From Desulfococcaceae bacterium (lineage in GTDB: Bacteria; Desulfobacterota; Desulfobacteria; Desulfobacterales; Desulfosalsimonadaceae), in contig JAQYVU010000040.1 of the NCBI GenBank assembly GCA_030145385.1, forward strand, positions 1 through 37,875: DNA of 37,875 nt. The letters are read 5' to 3'. The notes under the pieces were generated by a model. It worked only from the letters and a program-made list of their open reading frames with translations. It had not been told where the DNA came from and made no database searches. A program made the position numbers and the translations under genes. Of the stretch, positions 1-8,518 are shown piece after piece. Position 1 is the stretch's first letter. Every line of letters starts with the position of its first letter.

Positions 1-777
1 ACGCTGATGCCCTGTTACGGCCTGGCTGAATCAACCGTCGGTGTCTGTTGGGCAAAATTTGGAGAAGGCGCGGTGTACAAGGATGTGGATTCCGAATTTT
101 TAAAGCATGATATACTTGCACCTCCGAGGTCTTTGTCCACAACTAAGCAATTGATCAGCAGCGGGCGAACAGACGGCGGGATGAAAATTATGATTGTCGA
201 TTCCGAGGCGCTGGAAACACTTGATGAAGACCAGATCGGAGAAATCTGGGTGGCGGGTGACAGCATTGCTGCCGGCTACTGGAACAAGCCGGAGGTTTCC
301 GGTGAAGTATTTGCGGCAAAAACGATCGCCAGTCCGCAGACCTGGTTGCGGACCGGTGACCTGGGGTTTATCAGTGACGGAGAATTATATGTTACCGGAA
401 GAATAAAGGATTTAATTATCATTCGGGGAAAAAACCATTATCCCCAGGATATTGAGTCGTCGGTGCAGAAAATCCATTCATCCATTCGCCAGGGGACGGT
501 GATTGCTTTTTCTGCAGAAATTTCAGGAAAAGAATCACTGGTGGTGGCCCTGGAAGTAAAATCCGGTCATGAGGCGGCATATGATGATATAATCAAATCC
601 GTGCGGCAGGAGGTTTCCGCCGATCACCAGCTGGTGCCGTATTCAATTGTGCTTTTGGCGCCGCAAGCCATTCCCAAGACTTCCAGCGGGAAGCTGCAGC
701 GTAAAAGATGCAAATCATTGTTTGTAAATAATGAATTAAATCCAGTGAGAGAATGGATCCGGGGAACAGGCGACTGA
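1..777 (+). CDS. Fatty-acyl-AMP ligase (FAAL), C-terminal part
   Basis: This is the C-terminal ~258 residues of an adenylate-forming enzyme; the N-terminus lies before the window and the reading frame is open from base 1. It retains YGLAEST (A5-like motif), RTGDLGF (A7) and GRIKDLIIIRGKNHYPQDIE, a hinge typical of FAAL/FadD32-like ligases. The C-terminal lysine region reads TSSGKLQRKRC. FAALs activate fatty acids as acyl-adenylates and usually load them onto an acyl carrier protein rather than CoA. The next gene, 22 bases downstream on the same strand, begins with a carrier-protein domain, so acyl transfer to that protein is a natural inference. The FAAL call rests on the hinge motif and neighbour; the FAAL-specific insertion cannot be checked because the N-terminal part is missing. 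A medium/long-chain acyl-CoA ligase is the alternative. Confidence 0.88.
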   Translation, partial: TLMPCYGLAESTVGVCWAKFGEGAVYKDVDSEFLKHDILAPPRSLSTTKQLISSGRTDGGMKIMIVDSEALETLDEDQIGEIWVAGDSIAAGYWNKPEVSGEVFAAKTIASPQTWLRTGDLGFISDGELYVTGRIKDLIIIRGKNHYPQDIESSVQKIHSSIRQGTVIAFSAEISGKESLVVALEVKSGHEAAYDDIIKSVRQEVSADHQLVPYSIVLLAPQAIPKTSSGKLQRKRCKSLFVNNELNPVREWIRGTGD

Positions 778-799
778 TTTTACGGGATTTTATTGAGAA

Positions 800-2332
800 A
801 TGAACATCATGACAAAAAATGCATTAAATGATCTGCTGTTGAAAATCTGTGCCATTATACTCGAAACAGACCCATGCGAGCTGGACCCTGCTGAAGAATT
901 GACATCCTGGGGGGTTGATTCTGTAGCCGCAGCGATGATTCATGATCTGATTGAAACCCGGCTGATTCGTGACGGGTGTGATTTTTCATTTAATGATTTT
1001 CTCTGCTATGCCACGATGGACCAGTTGGCCGGCGAGCTTATCAAAAACAATATGGTTAAAACCGGGAATCTGACGATTGACGCGATCAATGTCCCGGTCC
1101 CGGAAGATTTGACACAACGCCCCGGTTGCGGGAAAAAGCGGCATGGCCGTGTGTTGAAGAAAACCGGCACACAAGACAGCATGCTTCGTTTCCGGGAACT
1201 CGGGTTTTCAGTGCCGGGACATCAGACGAAGCATAACGGCAAGCCCATCATCAGTTTTGCTTCCAATGATTATTTAAGCCTTGTCACCGATCCCGGTGTT
1301 CAGGCGGCGGCTGAAAAGGCGGTCCGTGAATACGGCACCGGCTGCGGGAGTTCGATGCTCGGCAGCGGTTCATTGTCAATACATGCCGCTCTGGCTGATG
1401 AACTGGCAGACTTTTTAGGAAAAGAAGCGGTCCTGTTAATGCCTGCCGGTTATATGGCGATGCTCGGTTTCTGCTCCTCGCGTATCATTTCAGGTCACAC
1501 GTTATTCAGTGACGCACTGAACCATCGGAGCATCATCGACGGTCTTCGGCTGGGAAAGGGTGCCAGTGAGCGAAAGGATGCGTTTCATTTTTTTAACCAT
1601 AATTCTGTGAAATCATTAAAACAGATCCGGGCTGTTGTTTGCGACCGGAGAACTTCACCGGTTTCTGATATTGTTATGATGGAAGGCATATACAGCATGG
1701 ACGGCGACCGGGCCGATCTGGCCGGATTCGTTCCATACTGTAAAGACCAGGGCATGCAGATTGCCATCGATGATGCACACGGTATCGGTGTTCTGGGAAG
1801 TCAGGGGCGCGGCACGGCAGATGAATATCAAAAAACTGATGATGTGGATTATATTTTAGGCACATTCAGCAAGTCGTTTGCCGCCGGCGGCGGATTTATT
1901 GCCGCATCCGAAGATGCCATTGATGAATTAAGGCAGCAATGCAGCCAGTATATGTTCTCGGCCAGTTTAACGCCGCCGGTCGTGGAAACGATCCGGTATA
2001 TTCTGAGGCGGCTTCAGCAGGATGATCGTTGCCAGGTGAAACTATGGGATAATATCAATTATTTAAAATTGTGCCTGTCGGAACTGGATCTTGATACCAT
2101 GAATTCAGCATCGGCGATTTTTCCGGTGTTAGTCAACAATGAAGAAAAAGCATTTGATTGCGCCCGCCGGCTTGTGGCGCAAAAGGGACTCTTTGTTCTG
2201 CCGGTGATTTATCCGGTTGTGCCGAAGGGAAAGGCCAGGCTTCGAATATCGGTGAATGCCGGGCATTCAAGGTCAGACATCAGTTTGCTGGCCGGGTCTC
2301 TGGCGGAAATTTTAAAACCCACCGAAATATGA
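800..2332 (+). CDS. Acyl carrier domain fused to alpha-oxoamine synthase (PLP enzyme)
   Basis: A 510-residue protein. Residues ~5-85 form an acyl carrier protein with a phosphopantetheine site at Ser41 (WGVDS). Residues ~140-505 are a fold-type I PLP enzyme of the alpha-oxoamine synthase family (KBL, 8-amino-7-oxononanoate synthase, serine palmitoyltransferase): FASNDYLSL, GTGCGSSMLGSG, ALNHRSIIDG, IDDAHGIGVLG and PLP lysine K358 in GTFSKSFAAGGG. These enzymes condense an amino acid with an acyl thioester with loss of CO2. Having the carrier in cis and a FAAL just upstream suggests that a fatty acid is activated, loaded on Ser41 and condensed with an amino acid to an aminoketone. The product could be a sphingoid- or sulfonolipid-like lipid or a small natural product; substrate cannot be read from sequence. 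ATG at 800 is used; ATG at 809 is an alternative and neither has a strong Shine-Dalgarno. Confidence 0.9.
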   Translation: MNIMTKNALNDLLLKICAIILETDPCELDPAEELTSWGVDSVAAAMIHDLIETRLIRDGCDFSFNDFLCYATMDQLAGELIKNNMVKTGNLTIDAINVPVPEDLTQRPGCGKKRHGRVLKKTGTQDSMLRFRELGFSVPGHQTKHNGKPIISFASNDYLSLVTDPGVQAAAEKAVREYGTGCGSSMLGSGSLSIHAALADELADFLGKEAVLLMPAGYMAMLGFCSSRIISGHTLFSDALNHRSIIDGLRLGKGASERKDAFHFFNHNSVKSLKQIRAVVCDRRTSPVSDIVMMEGIYSMDGDRADLAGFVPYCKDQGMQIAIDDAHGIGVLGSQGRGTADEYQKTDDVDYILGTFSKSFAAGGGFIAASEDAIDELRQQCSQYMFSASLTPPVVETIRYILRRLQQDDRCQVKLWDNINYLKLCLSELDLDTMNSASAIFPVLVNNEEKAFDCARRLVAQKGLFVLPVIYPVVPKGKARLRISVNAGHSRSDISLLAGSLAEILKPTEI

Positions 2333-2353
2333 TTTTCCGAATTCGTTCTCATG

Positions 2354-3268
2354 TTATGAAAATCCTGAGTACATGCAGGTTTTTAAATCGGCAACAATCT
2401 CATCCACGGATTCGTAAAAGACGTCCGATCCCAATGTAAAATGGGCAAGGATATCATTCAAACCGGTCGGGATATAGGGGTAGAGTTTTTTCAGGTTCAT
2501 GAACCGCCACTTGTGAACAATGGAAAAATCCTCCGGCTCCACTTTTGAGATCAGGTCCTTGTAAATCAGATTTCCGTTTGCTTTATTTTTTTCTTTAAGG
2601 TTATGAAATCCTTTTCCGATGGCATAGGTCAGAATATTTCCAAGGCCCATGAGATCCAGGCTGAACGGGTTTTCCACTGAATCAAAATCATAGTCAAAGT
2701 CAATCCAGACGTAGTTTCCGGTCCTTTCCTCTATGATGATATGATCATTTCTTATGTCACCGTGCTTGAAGCCGTTGTCATGAAGAAGCCGTAATGATTC
2801 AAAAAGCGTTAACAGCTTTTTGAGTATGCCCGGCAGCAGCAGCTCAAAATACGGTTTGTGATCCAAATCAATGGCATTTATATAAAGATAAAAATTTTTC
2901 CCGTAAACAACATCCAGCACCCGGACGTTGTTTCCTTTCTCATCATTATAATAGGTGCCATGCATGAAATGGGGATGATTTCCCACCAGTGCAAGCACCT
3001 TTCCTTCTTTTTCCGGGTGCCTGAAACAGGGGATTTTTACGTGGCCGATCTTTGTTTCAAAGGACTCAAAAAAGGACAGCTTGATGATCTTGCGCTCCCC
3101 GGTATCCATGTCCACGGCTTTTTTAACCCAGAATTTCGGTTCATCAAGTCCGAACCGTTCTTCCCGCTCATGCCCTTTTATCAGGTAACGCTTGCTGCCA
3201 ATGTGGATCATATCGCCATAGTCAATGGCAAAAAAGTTGCTGGTATCTGTGAATATCCGTTCTTTCAT
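2354..3268 (-). CDS. Protein-kinase-like fold phosphotransferase
   Basis: A 304-residue protein from the ATG at 3268; an in-frame TTG at 3373 would add 35 residues but lacks a ribosome site. The kinase-like fold is visible: a beta-3-type lysine region (RKIIKLSF), a catalytic loop KHGDIRNDHI around H169-D171, and a metal-binding segment WIDFDYDFD in place of DFG. This resembles the lipopolysaccharide-kinase/Rio-type and bacterial Ser/Thr kinase superfamily rather than a canonical Hanks kinase, since the glycine-rich loop is not obvious. The gene is isolated and convergent with the alpha-oxoamine synthase gene (22 bases between stops). No transmembrane segment is evident. Substrate, whether protein, sugar or small molecule, is unknown. 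Confidence 0.7.
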   Translation of the reverse strand: MKERIFTDTSNFFAIDYGDMIHIGSKRYLIKGHEREERFGLDEPKFWVKKAVDMDTGERKIIKLSFFESFETKIGHVKIPCFRHPEKEGKVLALVGNHPHFMHGTYYNDEKGNNVRVLDVVYGKNFYLYINAIDLDHKPYFELLLPGILKKLLTLFESLRLLHDNGFKHGDIRNDHIIIEERTGNYVWIDFDYDFDSVENPFSLDLMGLGNILTYAIGKGFHNLKEKNKANGNLIYKDLISKVEPEDFSIVHKWRFMNLKKLYPYIPTGLNDILAHFTLGSDVFYESVDEIVADLKTCMYSGFS

Positions 3269-3927
3269 GAATGGTTCCGTCGTGCTTTTCAGGTCTTCAA
3301 TAATAATGGGACATGAAGTCGTCGGAGTCCTGAACTTTGTATTTTTTATGAATGCGGGTTGAATATGAAACAATCAAGTGTGATGCCAACCTGCAATCAA
3401 TCATGAATCCGGTAATTATAATAAACCCATACGCCGCTTATGGCGTAAATAAACTGTCATTAACTATACCAAAAATACACAACCGTTCAATTAAAATAAA
3501 ATTCACTTTCGTCTTCTATCACCTGTTGATAAAAAAGTATCAAAAGCCAAACGTAGACTTGACCCTTTTTTAAAATCAACACCTGGTTTCCGGCCAGGTT
3601 CGGAACCAGTGAATGGTCTGAGGCGAAAATATAAAAGTCCGGCATCAAACCTGGGCTAAGGAATGTGAATGAAATAAAGTGACCGAAATTGTGCCGGATT
3701 TTGGGCCATATTCAAGGCGCGTGACAGGTCGCATGCTTAACGTCTTCGGCCTTTCGCGCAACGCCGAAGATGGTTCAAAAGACAAGCAATTTAGTGCACT
3801 TTATAAAATTTACGTTCCTAAGTTGCTTTATCCGTTTTTCTTTTTACACAGCACGGTAATACTGGTAACAAAAGTTTAGTTATCCATTTTATTTTACGAA
3901 GCCATCAACTTTGAGGAGCAGTAAACA
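3269..3927. other. Intergenic region with repeat copy and hairpins
   Basis: About 660 bases between the kinase-like gene and the PhnA gene with no convincing coding sequence. It holds copy 1 of the dispersed repeat (3546-3566), a small G+C hairpin just after it (about 3586-3608) and an 8-bp perfect hairpin TCTTCGGC/GCCGAAGA at 3743-3750 and 3763-3770. A weak sigma-70-like pair TTTACA (3843-3848), 17 bases, TAACAA (3866-3871) could drive the PhnA-RNase H pair. Short open frames here lack ribosome sites and recognisable content. Confidence 0.5.
3546..3566 (+). repeat. Dispersed 21-base repeat, copy 1
   Basis: The core begins GCCAAACGTAGACTTGACCC and ends with one further T. The identical core recurs at 5026-5046 and 35531-35551, always intergenic, same strand, with A-rich bases before it and T-rich bases after it. 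Function unknown. Confidence 0.85.
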
Positions 3928-4512
3928 ATGAGCACAGAAAAAGAATTACATGCCCGCAGTGAATCGAAATGTGAATTGTGCGGTGCAAGAGATAGGCTGG
4001 GAGTGTATGAAGTGCCACCGAATTCAGATGGCAGTGCGGATGAGTGTCTGTTGATTTGTGAACCGTGCCGTGAACAGATTGAAAATCCGGGAAAAGTAGA
4101 TGTCCATCACTGGCGCTGCCTGAATGAAAGCATGTGGAGCCAGGTGCCGACAGTGCAGGTAATGGCCTGGCGTATGCTCAATCGCCTGAGTGCGGAAGGC
4201 TGGCCGCAGGACTTACTCGATATGCTTTATTTGGATGAAGACATTCAGGCCTGGGCCCAGGCAGCGGGCGAAGAAGAAAGTGCTGAAAATGCCGTCAAAC
4301 ATGTTGACAGCAACGGCACGGTGCTCGCAGCAGGCGATACTGTCACGTTGATCAAGGATTTAAATGTAAAAGGAGCGAACTTTACAGCAAAACGCGGCAC
4401 CGTTGTTCGTGGAATTTCGCTGGTTGCAGATAATTCGGAACATATTGAGGGTCGCGTCAATGGGCAGCAGATTGTAATTCTGACGAAATTTGTCAAGAAA
4501 TCGAACGAATGA
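3928..4512 (+). CDS. phnA: PhnA/YjdM-family zinc-ribbon protein
   Basis: A 194-residue protein preceded by GAGGAG at about 3913. The N-terminus has a zinc ribbon (CELCGA then CEPCRE, about residues 17-55) and the C-terminal ~70 residues are the PhnA domain (DSNGTVLAAGDTVTLIKDL ... GQQIVILTKFVKKS). The family carries the historical name alkylphosphonate utilisation protein PhnA, but no phosphonate gene is nearby and the name is not reliable evidence of function; the E. coli member YjdM is poorly understood. Its stop overlaps the start of the RNase H gene (ATGA), so the two are very likely co-transcribed. Confidence 0.9.
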   Translation: MSTEKELHARSESKCELCGARDRLGVYEVPPNSDGSADECLLICEPCREQIENPGKVDVHHWRCLNESMWSQVPTVQVMAWRMLNRLSAEGWPQDLLDMLYLDEDIQAWAQAAGEEESAENAVKHVDSNGTVLAAGDTVTLIKDLNVKGANFTAKRGTVVRGISLVADNSEHIEGRVNGQQIVILTKFVKKSNE

Positions 4513-5006
4513 ATGACCTGATGCTCTTTACGGATGGCAGCGTAAATACGCATTCAAAGATTGGATATGGGGCTTACCTGGCTGTGTCTGAACACGGGCT
4601 TTCTGCGGATTCTTTGGATTTATTGAAGCCGCGCGTCAAAGTGCGGCGATTTGAGCAGACGTCTTCAGCAAAACTGGAATTGCAGACGGTGTTATGGGCC
4701 TTAAGCGATATCCCTGTTTTGGGGTGCCGGGTGATTGTGTATACGGATTCTCAAAACATTATGGGGCTGATGCGAAGACGGGATCGGTTTGAGCAAAATG
4801 ATTATCGGTCAAAGAAGAACAGGCGTCTTAAAAATTATAAACTGTATCAGGAATTTTTTAAAATCACCGATCAGTTGGACTGTGAATTTGTTAAAGTGCG
4901 CGGACATCAGTCATCGACACAAAAAGATGATATTGACAGGCTTTTTACGCTGGTGGATCGCGCTTCAAGAAATGCGCTGAGAGAAGATAACCGGAGAGTT
5001 CGTTGA
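4509..5006 (+). CDS. Ribonuclease H-like protein
   Basis: A 165-residue RNase H-fold protein starting four bases before the PhnA stop. The acidic metal-binding residues can be followed: FTDGS near the N-terminus (first Asp), KLELQTVLWAL (Glu), VYTDSQNI (second Asp), then VRGHQ (the flexible-loop His) and a final Asp in LVDRASRNAL. Length is close to bacterial RNase HI (about 155 residues), but the central region (RRRDRFEQNDYRSKKNRRLKNY) is more basic and the family is divergent from housekeeping RnhA. Predicted to cleave RNA in RNA:DNA hybrids. A divergent RNase H with a role outside replication is possible, and the tight coupling with PhnA is unexplained. Confidence 0.85.
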   Translation: MNDLMLFTDGSVNTHSKIGYGAYLAVSEHGLSADSLDLLKPRVKVRRFEQTSSAKLELQTVLWALSDIPVLGCRVIVYTDSQNIMGLMRRRDRFEQNDYRSKKNRRLKNYKLYQEFFKITDQLDCEFVKVRGHQSSTQKDDIDRLFTLVDRASRNALREDNRRVR

Positions 5007-5447
5007 TTCAATCGGTACTTAAAGAGCCAAACGTAGACTTGACCCTTTCTTGAGGTCAGCAACGGATTTACAGGCCCGCTTTGGAAGTAATGCTTGGGGC
5101 CGGAGCTGATAAAAAATCAACGGCCGGCAGTGAGCGATCAGCTTTCTATTTTCAGAGAAATAAGTTTGTATAATTTGTCAACAATGATCCTGCCGTGATT
5201 CTGCGGGGATTCAGATACGGAAGAATTTACAGAATACACGGCAGCAATAATTATTTTGATTTAAACATGCGTTGGTTTCTCTAGTTGCTATCAAAAATAT
5301 CATGTGTTATTTTTAATATATTAAAGTTTATTAAGTTGCCGGGGCGTATTTTAAGGTATCATGTGAAAAATAAAGCCCTGTCTTTTCCATGCACAAAAAG
5401 GTATTTTGAGTATGGAATTTTTAGCAGATAACCCGTGATGGCCTAAA
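5007..5447. other. Intergenic region upstream of the HD-GYP gene
   Basis: About 440 bases without a gene. It contains repeat copy 2 (5026-5046). Further down is a weak sigma-70-like pair TTGCTA (5285-5290), 17 bases, TATTTT (5308-5313), which might serve the HD-GYP gene with a long leader. Nothing else recognisable. Confidence 0.45.
5026..5046 (+). repeat. Dispersed 21-base repeat, copy 2
   Basis: Identical core to 3546-3566 and 35531-35551, located 20 bases after the RNase H stop codon. Confidence 0.85.
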
Positions 5448-6503
5448 ATGGAAAAGTTTACACCCTCCAATCAAAAGAGGGATGTCTCTTCCGAGTGGCT
5501 GCACGCACTCGTGGAATCAGCCCTTGACGGCATTATCACGATGGATGCCCAGGGCCGCATTATAACATTCAATCCTGCTGCTGAAAAAATTTTCGGTTAT
5601 CGTAGCGACCAGGTGATTGGCCGCATGGTTTCTGAAAAGCTTATTCCCGAATCACTCCAAAGAGCTCACGAAAGCGGTCTTGCCCGTTTCCTGTCCTTTG
5701 GCAAAAAAGAGATGATTGGCCGGCGGGTTGAGGTCTTTGCCATGCGGGCCGATCAATCCGTTTTTACCGCTGAGCTGGCGGTGATTTCAGTCAATTCGAA
5801 GGTTGCCCCCGTGTTTATCGCATATCTTCGGGATGTTTCAGGACAAGACTGTTCTGAAAACAAGGATGCGCACCACGCCATAAACATCAAGAAAACGCTC
5901 ATGCAGACGATTCTTGCTGTATCTCGGATCGTCGAGATTCGGGATCCTTATACGGCCGGCCACCAGCGCCGGGTGGCTCATTTGGCCGCCAGGATTGCCA
6001 AAGCCTTAAACTTTTCACACGAGCGCATTGACGGCGTCTATTTAGGCGCCCTTATTCACGATATCGGAAAGATCGCCGTGCCGCCTGAAATTCTGTCGCG
6101 CCCCGGAAAACTTTTGGATGAGGATATAAATTATCTGAGAATCCACTGCCGAAAGGGCTATGAGATTTTAGAACCTGTCAAATTCCCCTGGCCGGTGGCC
6201 CAAATTGCACTGCAGCATCATGAGCATATTGACGGGTCAGGTTACCCTCAGGGACTGTGTGATGATGAAATCCTGCTTGAGTCCCGTATTATTTGTGTGG
6301 CAGATGTGGTGGAATCCCTGACTGCCCATCGTCCGTATCGTCCGGCTTTTTCGTTAGAAGAAGCGCTGTCATCGATAAACACGAAGGCCGGGAAATGGTA
6401 TGACAGGCAAGTCGTGACTGCCTGCAACGAGCTTTTTGAAAAAGGTTACAGCATTGATGCCATTGATATGGATGAGTTGACCTGGATGTCATCATTGTCA
6501 TGA
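5448..6503 (+). CDS. PAS-HD-GYP cyclic-di-GMP phosphodiesterase
   Basis: A 351-residue cytoplasmic signalling protein. Residues ~18-130 form a PAS domain (ALDGIITMDAQGRIITFNPAAEKIFGY). Residues ~150-335 form an HD-GYP domain with GHQRRVAHLA, the metal-binding HDIGK at H204-D205, and HHEHIDGSGYPQG with the GYP triplet at 265-267. HD-GYP domains with these residues hydrolyse cyclic di-GMP (and sometimes related dinucleotides), lowering the signal that favours sessile growth. All hallmark residues appear intact. It stands alone with its own upstream region; the PAS ligand is unknown. Confidence 0.93.
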   Translation: MEKFTPSNQKRDVSSEWLHALVESALDGIITMDAQGRIITFNPAAEKIFGYRSDQVIGRMVSEKLIPESLQRAHESGLARFLSFGKKEMIGRRVEVFAMRADQSVFTAELAVISVNSKVAPVFIAYLRDVSGQDCSENKDAHHAINIKKTLMQTILAVSRIVEIRDPYTAGHQRRVAHLAARIAKALNFSHERIDGVYLGALIHDIGKIAVPPEILSRPGKLLDEDINYLRIHCRKGYEILEPVKFPWPVAQIALQHHEHIDGSGYPQGLCDDEILLESRIICVADVVESLTAHRPYRPAFSLEEALSSINTKAGKWYDRQVVTACNELFEKGYSIDAIDMDELTWMSSLS

Positions 6504-6531
6504 TGTTTTTTTTTAGTTTAATGTTGAAAAC

Positions 6532-6563
6532 TTGCTCCATTGATCCGTTGCTCCATTGATCCG
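6532..6563 (+). repeat. 16-base tandem duplication
   Basis: TTGCTCCATTGATCCG occurs twice head to tail (6532-6547 and 6548-6563) just after the HD-GYP gene; perfect copies. Confidence 0.9.
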
Positions 6564-6780
6564 GGTCAAAGACTTTGCCGGAATCAGTTTGGCAAGGAAT
6601 CCGTGAGTGAGAATCCGGAAAAAGGCATTCGCCTTCGGCTCATGCTTTTAAAAATAAAGCATTCAACGGTCAACTTTCAGGAAAATATTCTATCCGTCAT
6701 TTCTATTTTTTTTGTTCCCATCCTTATTCTATTTCTATGAGCAAAATCTTTATCCATCAAATGTTGGGAAAAAATGATTT

Positions 6781-6815
6781 CAGGATACTCCCTTAAAAAA
6801 CATGGGGGTATCCTG
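6781..6815 (+). promoter_or_regulatory. Strong hairpin upstream of korD
   Basis: CAGGATACTCCC (6781-6792) pairs with GGGGGTATCCTG (6804-6815), 12 pairs with one G-T wobble and an A-rich loop. There is no T run after it, so it is not a typical terminator. It may be a leader structure, operator or a repeat element; function is inferred only from position. Confidence 0.5.
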
Positions 6816-6919
6816 GCAAGAGGTATTTCGTAAGTAATTTTCCTTGATATTTTTGGTGAATGGTATAGGCTGTTTTGTTTGATTTGGAAAAATATTGGAA
6901 ACTAATCAAGGATATACAT

Positions 6920-7201
6920 ATGAAATACTGGCGGGCCCCGCTGGATACGGAAGAGATTGCCGTTGTCCGGGGAAAAGTTATTATTATCAACGATCGTTGC
7001 AAGGGGTGCGGGTACTGCATTGAGTTCTGCCCCAGGGAAGTCCTGGAATTTTCAAAAGAGTTCAACATCAAAGGGTATCATCCGCCGGTTGTCAAGTCAG
7101 ACGGCTGTTTGAACTGTCATTATTGCGAATTGCTGTGCCCGGAATTTGCTATTTATACGGTTGAAGCTGTTGCGGTGGAAAAAGCAGAGTCGGCAGATTA
7201 A
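6920..7201 (+). CDS. korD: 2-Oxoacid:ferredoxin oxidoreductase, delta (ferredoxin-like) subunit
   Basis: A 93-residue protein with two [4Fe-4S] motifs: CKGCGYCIEFCP and CLNCHYCELLCP. It is the small iron-sulfur subunit that relays electrons from the thiamine-diphosphate centre of KorB to external ferredoxin. ATG at 6920 is chosen because AAGGA lies about nine bases before it; an in-frame TTG at 6875 would add 15 residues without a ribosome site. It is the first gene of the korDABC order used by many epsilon- and deltaproteobacteria. Confidence 0.9.
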   Translation: MKYWRAPLDTEEIAVVRGKVIIINDRCKGCGYCIEFCPREVLEFSKEFNIKGYHPPVVKSDGCLNCHYCELLCPEFAIYTVEAVAVEKAESAD

Positions 7202-7312
7202 ATTGCAGGTGGAGAGGCTGAAGCTATAAGGCTTTTAGGCAAAGGTCATTTGTTGGATACACAAATAGCTTCGAATTCAAAAAGATCTGATCACCGTTGT
7301 GGAAGTTAATAT

Positions 7313-7346
7313 GTATACTTCAGCCTTCAACCTTCAACCTATATAC
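7313..7346 (+). repeat. Inverted-end repeat before korA, GGCTGAAGG family
   Basis: GTATAC and ATATAC flank tandem CTTCAACC/CTTCAGCC units. Read on the minus strand this gives TATATAGG followed by repeats of TTGAAGG ending GGCTGAAG. Closely similar strings occur at 9366-9385 and 15218-15236 in other junctions of the same cluster. Probably a dispersed intergenic repeat. Confidence 0.5.
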
Positions 7347-7368
7347 CTTAAAAACAACAGGAAAATTG

Positions 7369-8514
7369 ATGGAACCAAAAGTTCTCACAGGTGAACATTT
7401 TATAAATGGTGATATTGCGTGCGCTGAAGGGGCGATCGCCGCCGGCTGCATGTTTTTTGGGGCTTACCCCATTACACCGGCGACAGAAGTGGCGGAACGC
7501 ATGTCCGAAAGGCTCCCGGATGTTTGCGGCGTATTTATTCAGATGGAAGACGAGATTGCTGCCATGACGTCCATTCTCGGCGCGGCCTGGACCGGTGTTA
7601 AAACCATGACCGCGACTTCCGGGCCGGGTTTTTCCCTGATGATGGAAACCGTGGGCCTGGCGGTTGTCACGGAAACCCCCTGCGTGGTGGTCAATGTTCA
7701 GCGGGGCGGGCCGTCCACCGGACTCCCGACTATGGGGGCCCAGGGGGATATGATGCAGGCCAAATGGGGATCCCACGGTGATTATGAGATTATCGCCATT
7801 GCCCCGTCATCGCCCCAGGAGATGTTTGACCTGACCATTGAAGCATTTAACCTGAGCGAAAAATATCGGGTGCCGGTCTTTATTATGTCTGATGAAGTGG
7901 TCGGGCATATGAGCGAAAAAGTGGTGATCCCTGAAGCAAAAGAGATCAAGACCGTTGCCCGTATCCAGCCAAAGGGCCGAAAGGATCAATTCAAACCGTT
8001 TCAGCCCGGGCCAAACGGCGTATCTCCAATGCCGGCCATCGGTGAGGGGTACAATGTTCACGTTACCGGTCTGACCCATGATGAACAGGGATACCCGGTC
8101 ATGTCCGTGGAGACCCACAAAGAAATGATGGAGCGGTTGCTGGGCAAAATAAGGAACAACCTCGATGACATCATCCGAACGGAAGGATATTTGTTGGATG
8201 ATGCGGACATTGTGGTTGTATCCTATGGCGTTTCAGCCCGAACCGCTTATACTGCGGTTGATATGGCCCGTGAGATGGGAATTAAAGCCGGTTTGCTCCG
8301 TTTGATAACCGTCTGGCCGTTTCCGGAAGAGATGATCAGTGATTTGTCCAAACGCGTGAAGGGATTTGTCACCGTTGAAATCAACATGGGCCAGATCAGC
8401 CGGGAAGTCCAGCGGTGTGCCGGAGCAAATGCGCCGTCATATCTGGTGGGGCATGCAGGCGGTACGGTGATTACGCCGGATGAAGTCATCAATTTAATTA
8501 AAGAGGCATTCTGA
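7369..8514 (+). CDS. korA: 2-Oxoglutarate:ferredoxin oxidoreductase, alpha subunit
   Basis: A 381-residue protein of the pyruvate:ferredoxin oxidoreductase core domain II family. It shows GAYPITPATEVAE near residue 35, the MEDEIAAM segment, TATSGPGFSLM, and NVQRGGPSTGLPTMGAQGDMMQA, all typical of KorA-type alpha subunits. With KorB it forms the catalytic core that oxidatively decarboxylates a 2-oxoacid to the acyl-CoA, reducing ferredoxin. In organisms with an oxidative or partial TCA cycle this yields succinyl-CoA. ATG at 7369 follows CAGGA; the upstream in-frame ATG at 7297 lies in repeat sequence. 2-oxoglutarate is the usual substrate for the DABC order, but a branched-chain 2-oxoacid enzyme (VorABCD) cannot be excluded. 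Confidence 0.9.
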   Translation: MEPKVLTGEHFINGDIACAEGAIAAGCMFFGAYPITPATEVAERMSERLPDVCGVFIQMEDEIAAMTSILGAAWTGVKTMTATSGPGFSLMMETVGLAVVTETPCVVVNVQRGGPSTGLPTMGAQGDMMQAKWGSHGDYEIIAIAPSSPQEMFDLTIEAFNLSEKYRVPVFIMSDEVVGHMSEKVVIPEAKEIKTVARIQPKGRKDQFKPFQPGPNGVSPMPAIGEGYNVHVTGLTHDEQGYPVMSVETHKEMMERLLGKIRNNLDDIIRTEGYLLDDADIVVVSYGVSARTAYTAVDMAREMGIKAGLLRLITVWPFPEEMISDLSKRVKGFVTVEINMGQISREVQRCAGANAPSYLVGHAGGTVITPDEVINLIKEAF

Positions 8515-8518
8515 TAAA

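Larger units (their letters stand above)
6504..6919. other. Intergenic leader of the kor-hdr cluster
   Basis: About 416 bases between the HD-GYP gene and korD. It holds a 16-base tandem duplication (6532-6563) and a strong 12-bp hairpin (6781-6815) about 105 bases upstream of korD. No convincing protein gene. A promoter for the kor-hdr operon should be here but no consensus site stands out. Confidence 0.5.

Noticed and set aside
3679..3879. Plus-strand 66-codon frame before the PhnA gene
   Set aside because: Contains an 8-bp hairpin and a promoter-like pair, non-ATG start, no ribosome site, and no recognisable protein features.
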